Source: Scatosoma sp045632625
Lineage (GTDB): Bacteria; Bacillota; Clostridia; Christensenellales; Borkfalkiaceae
Reading direction: 5' to 3'
Assembly: GCA_045632625.1 (NCBI GenBank)
Contig: JAZQWZ010000117.1
Location: 1-5,288, forward strand
Length of the DNA stretch: 5,288 nucleotides
The notes beneath the pieces are model-generated. The model did not search any database, had not been told where the DNA came from, and saw nothing but the letters and a program-made list of their open reading frames with translations. This document shows, in pieces, positions 1 through 5,288 of the stretch. The position numbers and the translations under genes are program-made. Numbering within the stretch: position 1 is the first letter of the stretch; each line of letters begins with the position of its first letter.

Positions 1-716
1 GTAATAAACGAAGCTTCGTCCGAGCAAAGGAACACGCAAAGTCCGCCAACGTCTTTTTCGGGGTCGGCAAATCTGCCCATAGGCACGCCCTTGATGGTTT
101 GTTCGTATCTTTCAGGGTATTCTTCCTTGAATTTTTGCAAGCCTTCCGTCATGGCAAGGGGGCAAATCACGTTTACGCGTACGCCGTCGGGCGCCCATTC
201 GGTTGCCGCCACGCGCGAAAGCCCGCGGATACCTTCTTTAGCCGCCGCGTAGGACGATTGCGCAATTCTGCCAAACAAGCCTGCGCCCGATGCAAAGTTC
301 ACCACAGCGCCTTTGCTTTCTTTCAAATACGGATATGCCTTTTGCATATAGAAGAAGGTCGCGTAGATGCCCGAATAGATAGCCAAATCCAAATCTTCCT
401 TGGTATGTTGCACAAGCATTTTACCCGATGCGGAAGCTTGCGCGTTGTTGACAACAGCGTCAATGCGGCCAAATTTTTCTACCGTTTTGTCGATTACGTT
501 TTGGATTGCCGCTTCGTCTGCGCCGTCCGCGGCAACCGTCAGCACTTCACAGCCGTACGCGCTTTCCAGCTTTTCTTTTGCGGAAACAAGCGTGCTTTCC
601 GTTCTGCCCGTAATCACGATTTTAGCGCCAGCTTTTGCAAACGCCGTGGAAAGACCAAAACCGATACCGCGACCGCCACCGGTGATAATAACTACTTTGT
701 CTTGTAAAGAAATCAT
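1..716 (-). CDS. Short-chain dehydrogenase/reductase (SDR), C-terminus cut by window edge
   Basis: Classical SDR oxidoreductase, expected to be cytosolic and to use NAD(P)(H) on a hydroxyl/carbonyl or enoyl substrate; the substrate cannot be told. 238 complete codons are visible and the frame is open to the edge. The Rossmann cofactor motif TGGGRGIG is at residues 12-19. The usual NNAG motif reads NNAQ at 90-93. The catalytic Ser is S143 (NFASGAG) and the YxxxK pair is Y156/K160 (SSYAAAKEG). The post-catalytic strand RVNVICPLAMTEG is at 180-192. The last visible residues, CSDEASFIT, normally precede a GQ-x-DGG ending, so roughly 15-20 residues are missing. The position that usually holds the tetrad Asn, in the helix before TFF-Y-M-Q, appears to be G116. 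The start at 716 is set by AGGAG (726-730), 9 nt upstream, and by a promoter just beyond it. Family call is sure; FabG-like or dienoyl-CoA-reductase-like roles are both possible. Confidence 0.93.
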   Translation of the reverse strand, partial: MISLQDKVVIITGGGRGIGFGLSTAFAKAGAKIVITGRTESTLVSAKEKLESAYGCEVLTVAADGADEAAIQNVIDKTVEKFGRIDAVVNNAQASASGKMLVQHTKEDLDLAIYSGIYATFFYMQKAYPYLKESKGAVVNFASGAGLFGRIAQSSYAAAKEGIRGLSRVAATEWAPDGVRVNVICPLAMTEGLQKFKEEYPERYEQTIKGVPMGRFADPEKDVGGLCVFLCSDEASFI

Positions 717-749
717 AAGATTATTCTCCTAAATTTATTTTCTACACAC

Positions 750-779
750 AGTATAACATATAAAAAGGCACGTTGTCAA
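750..779 (-). promoter_or_regulatory. Sigma-A promoter of the SDR gene
   Basis: On the minus strand, TTGACA (779-774) is a perfect -35 box and TATACT (755-750) is the -10 box, with an 18-nt spacer. A TG dinucleotide one base upstream of the -10 makes it an extended -10. Transcription would start near 743, giving a leader of about 27 nt that carries the AGGAG at 726-730. The promoter lies in the gap after the GNAT gene, so the SDR can be transcribed independently of it. Confidence 0.85.
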
Positions 780-814
780 GAAAATGCATGAAAAAAACCA
801 ACTTGTAACAACCG

Positions 815-1294
815 TTACTTTTTCACCTTTTTACATAAGATATAATCGCAGTTGACCATACCATGTCCTAATTGAACGTCAATTTCTTGCTCAATTTCAA
901 AGCCATTTTTCCTATAACATTTCAAAGCGCGTTGGTTTTTTTGGTTAGCGCTTAGCCGCACGTCCTTGCCGAACGAGCAAAGATAGTCAAACACAAACGC
1001 AGGGATACCTTTTCCGCGTGCAAAAGGCAAAAGATACAGCTTGTCCATATACGTGTCGTTTTCTCTATCCACGTACACAACTACGCCCGCGCGCTTGCCG
1101 TTATCGTCGATAATATTGCGATATTCATACCCAGCGCCGCGGTAAAATTGCAAACCGTCCTTGGAAAAATATTTATCCAGCAAAAAATCAATTTGCGCGG
1201 CAGGCAAAAATCCGCCGTACGTTTCATGCCAAAGCGGCGACATAAAATCTCTAAGCAAAGAAAATTCTTGTTCCGTTAGCAAGGTAAGCTGCAT
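815..1294 (-). CDS. GNAT-family N-acetyltransferase
   Basis: Predicted cytosolic acetyltransferase that moves an acetyl group from acetyl-CoA to an amine; acceptor unknown. The 159-residue length is typical of a single GNAT domain. Motif A, which binds the CoA pyrophosphate, reads KLYLLPFARGKGIP at residues 85-98 (RGKGI in place of the classic RGxGxG/A). Motif B carries N117, then QRALKCYRKNGFE (121-133), with Y127 where the family usually has its general-acid Tyr. The N-terminal WHETYGGFLPAAQIDFLL stretch (22-39) is like that of small Bacillota GNATs. The ATG at 1294 is chosen because AAGGGAG (1303-1309) sits 8 nt upstream and the promoter -10 box is at 1323-1328. The frame is open further upstream to a TTG at 1351 and an ATG overlapping the -10, but these lie inside the promoter and would not be in the transcript. 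It is followed by the SDR gene in the same direction, which has its own promoter. Confidence 0.9.
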   Translation of the reverse strand: MQLTLLTEQEFSLLRDFMSPLWHETYGGFLPAAQIDFLLDKYFSKDGLQFYRGAGYEYRNIIDDNGKRAGVVVYVDRENDTYMDKLYLLPFARGKGIPAFVFDYLCSFGKDVRLSANQKNQRALKCYRKNGFEIEQEIDVQLGHGMVNCDYILCKKVKK

Positions 1295-1322
1295 AAAAAA
1301 CACTCCCTTCACAGTTTTTGTC

Positions 1323-1351
1323 ATTATAGCACGAAAAAGAAAAAAAGTCAA
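1323..1351 (-). promoter_or_regulatory. Sigma-A promoter of the GNAT gene
   Basis: On the minus strand, TTGACT (1351-1346) and a perfect TATAAT (1328-1323) are separated by exactly 17 nt. The start of transcription would fall near 1316, leaving about 22 nt of leader with the AAGGGAG ribosome binding site (1303-1309). This placement decides the translation start at 1294. The spacer is a T-rich run on the coding strand. The -35 box faces, back to back, the -35 box of the rightward promoter 41 nt away. Confidence 0.88.
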
Positions 1352-1392
1352 ACGCTGGGTAAAATAATCAGTAAAAAAATCCTCAAAAGCTA

Positions 1393-1421
1393 TTGAAAAA
1401 GCGGCGATAATGTGATATAAT
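1393..1421 (+). promoter_or_regulatory. Sigma-A promoter of the FAD dehydrogenase gene
   Basis: TTGAAA (1393-1398) and a perfect TATAAT (1416-1421) are separated by 17 nt. TG at 1413-1414 gives an extended -10 element. Transcription would start near 1428, producing a leader of about 70 nt before the ATG at 1497, longer than the other leaders in this window. It forms a divergent pair with the GNAT promoter, so the 41 bp between the two -35 boxes (1352-1392) is the only room for a shared regulator. No clear palindrome is seen there. Confidence 0.85.
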
Positions 1422-1441
1422 CATAAGGTATGGAGTGTAAA

Positions 1442-1507
1442 ATGGTAAGCACGCATTTATTCACGTTAAAAAAATATATGATAAAGGGGAAAAAACATGC
1501 ATTATAA
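1442..1507 (+). CDS. Possible 21-residue leader peptide overlapping the FAD gene start
   Basis: Within the leader of the FAD dehydrogenase mRNA an ATG at 1442 has GGAG (1432-1435) 6 nt upstream. It opens a 21-codon frame, MVSTHLFTLKKYMIKGKKHAL, ending at TAA 1505-1507. The frame differs from that of the main gene and overlaps its first 11 nt. The peptide is basic and resembles no family I know. If translated, it could couple or tune initiation at 1497, because its ribosomes would pass over the AAGGGGA ribosome binding site (1484-1490). Short open frames like this also occur by chance and the GGAG is modest, so the call is tentative. Confidence 0.25.
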   Translation: MVSTHLFTLKKYMIKGKKHAL

Positions 1508-2864
1508 CGTAATTATTATCGGCGCAGGTCCGGGCGGCATTTTCACCGCGTACGAACTTACGAAGCTTGCGCCCAGTTTAAAAGTAGCAGTATGCGAAGG
1601 CGGACAGGAACTTAAAAAACGCCGTTGTCCAATCGATGGACAAAAGGTAAAAACGTGCATCAACTGCAAAAGCTGTTCGATTATGAGCGGTTTCGGCGGC
1701 GCGGGCGCATTTTCCGATGGGAAGTATAACATCACCAACGATTTCGGCGGTACGTTGTACGAATATATCGGTAAGCAAAAGGCGATGGAGCTGATGCAGT
1801 ACGTAGACGAAATTAACTGTAAATACGGCGGGGCGGAAACCAAATTATATACGACGGCTGGCTCGAAATTTAAAAAGCTTTGTATGCAAAACGATTTGCA
1901 CCTTTTAGACGCGTCCGTGCGCCATTTGGGCACGGATATCAACTATATCGTTTTGGAAAATATGTACAACGAGCTGAAGGGCAAGGTGGATTTCTATTTC
2001 AACTGTCACGTGGATAAGGTGCATTTGCAGGAAAACGGCTATGAAATTGTAACCAAAAAAGGCACGTATACCTGCGATAAATGCGTAGTGTCGGTAGGGC
2101 GCAGCGGTAGCAAATGGATGCAGCAGGTATGCGATGAATTGCAAATTCCCACCAAATCCAACCGTGTGGATATCGGCGTGCGCGTAGAATTGCCTGCGGA
2201 AATTTTCTCGCATTTGACCAGCGAGCTTTACGAAAGTAAAATTGTGTACAGAACGGAAAAATACGGCGACAAAGTACGTACGTTTTGTATGAACCCCAAG
2301 GGCGCCGTGGTTAGCGAAAACACCAACGGTATCGTTACGGTAAACGGGCATAGCTACGAAGATCCCGCCAAACAAACGAACAATACCAACTTTGCGCTTT
2401 TGGTTGCCAAGCATTTTTCCGAACCGTTTAAGGATTCCAACGGCTATGGCGAATCGATTGCGCGCCTTTCCAATATGCTTGGCGGCGGTATTATCGTGCA
2501 ACGCTTCGGCGATTTGATTCGCGGCAGAAGAAGTACGCCTTCGCGTATTGAAGAAAGTTTTACCGTGCCTACGCTGAGCGCAACCCCCGGGGATTTGAGC
2601 TTGGTACTCCCCAAACGTATTTTGGACGGTATTATCGAGATGATTTACGCGCTTGATAAAATTGCGCCGGGTACGGCAAACGACGACACGCTGTTGTATG
2701 GTGTGGAAGTAAAATTCTACAATATGGAAGTGGCAGTGGACGAAACGTTGCAAAGCCGTTATCAGGGTTTATACGTAATCGGCGATGGCAGCGGTATCAC
2801 GCATTCGCTTTCCCACGCGAGCGCAAGTGGCGTACACGTAGCGCGCCATATCGCGGAAGTATAA
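1497..2864 (+). CDS. FAD-dependent dehydrogenase, COG2509-like
   Basis: A 455-residue flavoprotein, expected in the cytosol, of the family annotated as NAD(P)/FAD-dependent oxidoreductase or 'uncharacterised FAD-dependent dehydrogenase' (COG2509). The reaction is unknown. The FAD-binding fold opens with VIIIGAGPGG (residues 5-14) and an acidic E34 at the end of strand 2. A Cys cluster follows at C44, C54, C57 and C60 (CxxCxxC core), leading into GFGGAGAFSDGKYN (65-78). GDLIRGRRST (338-347) is a family hallmark. The second FAD-contact motif is YVIGDGSGITHSLSHASASG (426-445). Length and both ends look complete. The ATG at 1497 has AAGGGGA (1484-1490), 6 nt upstream. It is a single-gene transcript: own promoter (1393-1421) and own terminator (2898-2936). 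Family membership is secure; an Fe-S or zinc role for the cysteines is inference. Confidence 0.92.
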   Translation: MHYNVIIIGAGPGGIFTAYELTKLAPSLKVAVCEGGQELKKRRCPIDGQKVKTCINCKSCSIMSGFGGAGAFSDGKYNITNDFGGTLYEYIGKQKAMELMQYVDEINCKYGGAETKLYTTAGSKFKKLCMQNDLHLLDASVRHLGTDINYIVLENMYNELKGKVDFYFNCHVDKVHLQENGYEIVTKKGTYTCDKCVVSVGRSGSKWMQQVCDELQIPTKSNRVDIGVRVELPAEIFSHLTSELYESKIVYRTEKYGDKVRTFCMNPKGAVVSENTNGIVTVNGHSYEDPAKQTNNTNFALLVAKHFSEPFKDSNGYGESIARLSNMLGGGIIVQRFGDLIRGRRSTPSRIEESFTVPTLSATPGDLSLVLPKRILDGIIEMIYALDKIAPGTANDDTLLYGVEVKFYNMEVAVDETLQSRYQGLYVIGDGSGITHSLSHASASGVHVARHIAEV

Positions 2865-2897
2865 TCAAACGACAAAAAATCAAAATAAAAAAACGCC

Positions 2898-2936
2898 AGC
2901 GAATTGCCTTTTAAACGGGCAATTCGCTTATTTTTT
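2898..2936 (+). terminator. Intrinsic terminator after the FAD dehydrogenase gene
   Basis: A perfect 11-bp stem, AGCGAATTGCC (2898-2908) paired with GGCAATTCGCT (2918-2928), encloses a 9-nt loop. It is followed by TTA and a run of six T (2931-2936). It begins 33 nt after the stop codon at 2862-2864. An A-run on the other side (2887-2893) would give a T-run on the opposite strand, so the hairpin could work in both directions, although no leftward gene ends here. Confidence 0.93.
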
Positions 2937-3007
2937 AACAAAACTATCGTTGAAACCATAAAAATATATAAAAGGTGCGCAAAAAATCCAAGCGTTGTTG
3001 TTTCAAA

Positions 3008-3024
3008 TGTTGACTTTTTCAACA
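3008..3024. promoter_or_regulatory. 17-bp palindrome over the ZIP gene -35 box (possible operator)
   Basis: TGTTGA (3008-3013), five bases, then TCAACA (3019-3024) form a perfect 6+6 inverted repeat that covers the -35 hexamer of the metal transporter promoter. That is a usual place for a repressor site. A related heptamer, GTTGAAA (2949-2955), lies upstream and matches TTTCAAC (3017-3023) in inverted orientation. It does not match the Zur, MntR, DtxR or Fur consensus sequences as I recall them. Binding is inference only; a 6-bp arm can arise by chance in AT-rich DNA. Confidence 0.35.
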
Positions 3025-3038
3025 AAATAACTTATAAT
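3010..3038 (+). promoter_or_regulatory. Sigma-A promoter of the ZIP transporter gene
   Basis: TTGACT (3010-3015) and a perfect TATAAT (3033-3038) with a 17-nt spacer. Transcription would begin near 3045, leaving a leader of about 33 nt with AAGGGG at 3064-3069. The leader is too short for a riboswitch, so any metal control would have to act at the promoter. The preceding terminator (2898-2936) insulates it from the FAD gene. It probably also drives the LRR protein gene downstream. Confidence 0.88.
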
Positions 3039-3077
3039 CGAATGTATACAAACGTAACGCAATAAGGGGAAAATCGT

Positions 3078-3830
3078 ATGGAGATCGTGTTATTAACGGC
3101 ATTAGGCGTGGGCGGTGCAACGATGGTAGGCGCGCTTATCGGTTTTTTCAGCAAGCAAATAACGCATAAATTTTCCGATATCGTGTTATCGTTTGCGGCA
3201 GGTGTTATGCTTGCCGCGGCAGTGTTCGGGCTTTTAATCCCTTCCTTGGAATACGGTGGAAAATGGGGATTGCTCGTTACCATCGCAGGTGTTTTCACGG
3301 GCGCGGTTTGCTTAAATTTGGTGGATAAACTCGTTCCGCACCTGCACAAATTTGTAGGTGTCGGGCAAGAAGAACACGCAAACGCATCCTTAAACAAAGT
3401 GTTGTTGTTTGTAATGGCGATTGCTATACACAACCTGCCGGAGGGAATCGCGGCAGGGGTTGGCTTTGGTAGCGGTAACACGTCGCAGGCGCTGATCATT
3501 GCCGGCGGTATAGCTTTGCAAAATATTCCCGAAGGTATGGTTATTATCGGCCCTATGCTTTCGGCAGGGATTTCCAAAAAACGCACGCTTTTATGCGCGC
3601 TTGCTACGGGACTTGTCGAAGTAGTCGGCACGCTAATCGGCTATTTTGCAGTGAGTATTTCCGCTGCAATTTTACCGTTCGCGTTAGCCTTTGCAGGCGG
3701 TACGATGCTGTACGTAATCAGTGATGAAATGATTCCCGAAACGCATGCGCATGGCAGTGAACGCGGAGCAACGTACGCGCTGCTCGTCGGTTTTTGTTTG
3801 ATGCTTGCCATGGATGTGTTGCTCGGGTAA
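3078..3830 (+). CDS. ZIP-family divalent metal transporter (GufA-like)
   Basis: A 250-residue integral membrane protein that should bring Zn2+ or related divalent metals into the cytosol. About eight hydrophobic segments can be followed from residue 3 to the C-terminus. The metal-site helices are clear: HNLPEG at 118-123 in TM4 and QNIPEG at 148-153 in TM5, matching the Q/N-or-D arrangement of GufA/BbZIP-type bacterial ZIPs rather than the H-x-x-x-E of TM5 in ZupT. E181 and the DEMIPETHAH stretch (216-225) lie in the later helices. The cytosolic loop between TM3 and TM4 is short (about 86-104) and holds only a few His (HLHK, EEH) instead of the long His-rich loop of eukaryotic ZIPs. The start at 3078 has AAGGGG (3064-3069), 8 nt upstream. 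Metal preference cannot be read from the sequence. The LRR protein gene begins 34 nt after the stop, in the same direction. Confidence 0.93.
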   Translation: MEIVLLTALGVGGATMVGALIGFFSKQITHKFSDIVLSFAAGVMLAAAVFGLLIPSLEYGGKWGLLVTIAGVFTGAVCLNLVDKLVPHLHKFVGVGQEEHANASLNKVLLFVMAIAIHNLPEGIAAGVGFGSGNTSQALIIAGGIALQNIPEGMVIIGPMLSAGISKKRTLLCALATGLVEVVGTLIGYFAVSISAAILPFALAFAGGTMLYVISDEMIPETHAHGSERGATYALLVGFCLMLAMDVLLG

Positions 3831-3864
3831 AATAAACAATAGAATATCTTTTAGGAGTATACCA

Positions 3865-5288
3865 ATGAAGAAAGTACGTTTACTATTTTCCACGGGTATG
3901 ATGCTGATTTTTGCGGCGATATGTGCAATATCGACCGCTTTTTTCATGCCCAAAACCACCAAAGCGCCTATTATACAAGCCGTAGCGGCAAGTACGATAA
4001 GCGATACCTACCAAGGCGTCACGTGGACGTTCAACGCGGACACGGGTGGCTTGTCTATAACGGGAACAGGCGCAATGCCCTATATAGACGAGCCGGAAGG
4101 GACAACGGCTTGGCGGCAATATAAAACGCAAGTGCGCACGGTATATATTGCCGATACGATAACGGCTATCGGGATGAATGCGTTTTGCGATATGCAAAAT
4201 CTTTGCGAAGTGACGATAGGTAGCGGTGTAACCAAAATCGGTACGTCGTCCTTTCGTAATTGCGTATCGTTGAGAGATTTATACATTCCTGCCAACGTAC
4301 AACAAATAGACAATTACGCCTTTAAAAACAGCGGAGTGCAAAACCTTACGCTGTCCAACGGCTTGCTTACGTTGGGTAAGCAGGTATTTTCGGGCTGTAC
4401 GTCGTTGCAAGCGGTGCATATTCCTGATACGGTAATGCAAATAGGCTTAGAATGCTTTGCCGATTGCACGGCGTTAGCAACAGTCACAATCGGTAACAGT
4501 TTAACGGAAATTCCTGCTTCCGCTTTTGGAAATTGTACTTCCTTACAAACGCTTGATTTGGGCGACGGCGTTCAAACGGTGGGAGAAAGCGCATTTAAAA
4601 ACTGCCTGTCGCTTACGCATTTGCGAGTAGGCAACAGCGTACAAACCATTTCCAAAAACGCCTTTTACGGTTGCGAACAATTAACCCAGTTATATTTAAG
4701 CGATAGCGTAACGACCATTGCCGAGTACGCCTTTTATGGCTGTAAAGTTTTGCATATTTTGCGGATAGGAGCATCGCTTACCACGATAGAAAACAATGCG
4801 TTTGTATTTACGACGCACGAAGCAAGATTTGGCGTTGTTTACGTACATGCCCCTGCCGTAGCGAGTAATTTAAGCGATCAAATGATGTTTGGCCGTTTGG
4901 CACAACACGTGCTTACTTTGGCAATAGCAGACGGCTTGGAAATGCATAATTTTATCAAAGAGCAATTTGCTCAAAAGCAAGACGTTCAATATAAACAAAC
5001 AACGTATCAAGTATATACGCACAAAGGGCATGTTCAACACGACTGGCGGTCTTACGAAATTTCCAGTGCTTCTTGTTTACAGGCAGGTTTTCAAGGCGAA
5101 CAATGCGCCGATTGTTATCTTATCAAAGGCGAAGAAACGTTTGCGCACCATTACGTCTATCAACCGACGGATACGCAAACGCACTTGAAGATTTGTACGA
5201 TTTGTAACGAACAACAAGCCAACCAGCACGCGTGGGACGAAGGCACGCAAACGCTTGCCCCTACGCATACTTCCACGGGCAGTGAAAA
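3865..5288 (+). CDS. Secreted BspA-like leucine-rich-repeat protein, C-terminus cut by window edge
   Basis: 474 complete codons are visible with no stop before the edge. The N-terminus has K2, K3 and R5, then a hydrophobic stretch (6-28), i.e. a signal peptide or signal anchor; AVAA-S (39-43) is a possible cleavage site. Residues 47-90 (TYQGVTWTFNADTGGLSITGTGAM...W) form the small beta module often found before BspA-type repeats. Ten LRR_5 repeats follow (about 90-316). A linker (317-385) leads to a Cys/His-rich region (386-474) of CxxC units and H-x-W-D-E-G-T. Such proteins are exported and bind host or other extracellular partners; this one's ligand is unknown and no anchor is visible because the end is missing. 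The start is set by AGGAG (3853-3857), 7 nt upstream. With no good promoter in the 34-nt gap after the ZIP gene, co-transcription with it is likely. Confidence 0.92.
   Translation, partial: MKKVRLLFSTGMMLIFAAICAISTAFFMPKTTKAPIIQAVAASTISDTYQGVTWTFNADTGGLSITGTGAMPYIDEPEGTTAWRQYKTQVRTVYIADTITAIGMNAFCDMQNLCEVTIGSGVTKIGTSSFRNCVSLRDLYIPANVQQIDNYAFKNSGVQNLTLSNGLLTLGKQVFSGCTSLQAVHIPDTVMQIGLECFADCTALATVTIGNSLTEIPASAFGNCTSLQTLDLGDGVQTVGESAFKNCLSLTHLRVGNSVQTISKNAFYGCEQLTQLYLSDSVTTIAEYAFYGCKVLHILRIGASLTTIENNAFVFTTHEARFGVVYVHAPAVASNLSDQMMFGRLAQHVLTLAIADGLEMHNFIKEQFAQKQDVQYKQTTYQVYTHKGHVQHDWRSYEISSASCLQAGFQGEQCADCYLIKGEETFAHHYVYQPTDTQTHLKICTICNEQQANQHAWDEGTQTLAPTHTSTGSE
4132..4812 (+). repeat. Ten BspA-type (LRR_5) 23-residue repeats
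   Basis: The repeat's conserved Phe falls at residues 107, 130, 153, 175, 198, 221, 244, 267, 290 and 313 of the LRR protein. Eight of nine steps are exactly 23 residues; the step 153-175 is 22, because the SGVQNL repeat has lost one residue. The unit is roughly AF-x-x-C-x-x-L-x-x-(V/L)-x-I-x-x-x-(V/L)-x-x-I-(G/x). Cys stands three residues after the Phe in seven of ten repeats. The copies have diverged at DNA level (no long exact nucleotide repeats), so this is an old, selected array and not a recent expansion. Confidence 0.92.
5020..5288 (+). other. Cys/His-rich C-terminal modules of the LRR protein (incomplete)
   Basis: Residues 386-474 hold about two and a half diverged copies of a module built as H-x-W ... 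C ... G-x-x-G-E-x-C-x-x-C. The first has H392-D-W, C404, G411-E and C414/C417. The second has H429/Y430, H440 and C444/C447. The third begins H455-A-W-D-E-G-T and runs off the edge at PTHTSTGSE, with His where this module more often has Cys. From memory, units of the type 'HxWDxGxVTxxPTCTxxGxxxxxCxxC' are common after BspA-type repeats in gut Clostridia. The paired CxxC could bind zinc or form disulphides outside the cell; neither is shown here. Confidence 0.7.

Noticed and set aside
99..707. 202-codon plus-strand frame (and a 110-codon one at 400-732) opposite the SDR gene
   Set aside because: The minus strand encodes an SDR with all catalytic motifs over the same bases; the plus-strand products are rich in Phe, Arg and Cys with no domain signature.
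791..818. Hairpin at the GNAT stop codon (GTAAC, 4-nt loop, GTTAC at 805-818) followed by seven T on the minus strand
   Set aside because: The stem is only 5 bp and mostly A/T, and 7 nt separate it from the T-run, so it is too weak to call an intrinsic terminator; some read-through into the SDR gene is possible.
1905..2753. Long open frame (282 codons) on the minus strand opposite the FAD dehydrogenase gene
   Set aside because: It mirrors the codon structure of the real gene, has no ribosome binding site or promoter, and its product shows no family motif.
2929..3007. AT-rich stretch between terminator and ZIP promoter, checked for a riboswitch or small RNA
   Set aside because: No stable hairpin or conserved aptamer pattern is seen, and the ZIP transcript starts downstream of it, so it cannot be part of that leader.
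3032..3631. 199-codon minus-strand frame opposite the ZIP gene
   Set aside because: Antisense shadow of a clear ZIP transporter; it also runs across that gene's promoter and has no start signals.
3819..3845. Possible promoter for the LRR gene: TTGCTC (3819-3824) and TAGAAT (3840-3845)
   Set aside because: The spacer is 15 nt and the -35 match is poor; the predicted transcript start would fall on the ribosome binding site. Transcription from the ZIP promoter is simpler.
3883..4313. Short minus-strand frames opposite the start of the LRR gene
   Set aside because: They lie over the signal peptide and first repeats of a well-supported coding region and have no ribosome binding site.
1..5288. 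Search for CRISPR arrays, tRNA genes, insertion-sequence ends or phage genes
   Set aside because: No direct-repeat/spacer pattern, cloverleaf, terminal inverted repeat or transposase/integrase motif was found; the only repeated structure is the protein-level LRR array.

Overview
The window looks like chromosomal DNA of a low-to-mid GC anaerobic member of the Bacillota (Clostridia-like, probably gut or rumen associated). This is inferred from near-consensus sigma-A promoters, strong AGGAG/AAGGGG ribosome binding sites, a BspA-type leucine-rich-repeat surface protein of a kind common in uncultured gut Clostridia, and the gene content. No rRNA, plasmid, phage or transposase marker is present, so the assignment stays at this level.

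Layout: two genes read leftwards and three read rightwards from a divergent promoter region near 1323-1421. Leftward: a GNAT-family N-acetyltransferase (815-1294) and, after a 98-nt gap with its own promoter, a short-chain dehydrogenase/reductase that runs off the left edge (716 to 1). Rightward: an FAD-dependent dehydrogenase of the uncharacterised COG2509 type (1497-2864) closed by a strong intrinsic terminator (2898-2936); a ZIP-family metal transporter of the GufA type (3078-3830) with its own promoter and a palindrome over its -35 box; and, 34 nt later with no convincing promoter or terminator between, the start of a secreted BspA-like LRR protein that runs off the right edge (3865 to 5288).

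Four transcription units can be read directly from promoters: SDR, GNAT, FAD dehydrogenase, and ZIP plus LRR protein. No shared pathway links the five genes. The only link the sequence suggests is co-transcription of the metal transporter with the surface protein, whose tail is rich in Cys and His. All intergenic gaps are shorter than 300 nt. The two edge genes are cut by the window, not broken. There are no RNA genes, CRISPR arrays or mobile elements that I can support. Most of the window is ordinary. The points worth a second look are the Cys cluster of the FAD enzyme, a possible 21-codon leader peptide overlapping its start, the palindrome in the ZIP promoter, the missing tetrad Asn in the SDR, and the LRR protein's architecture.
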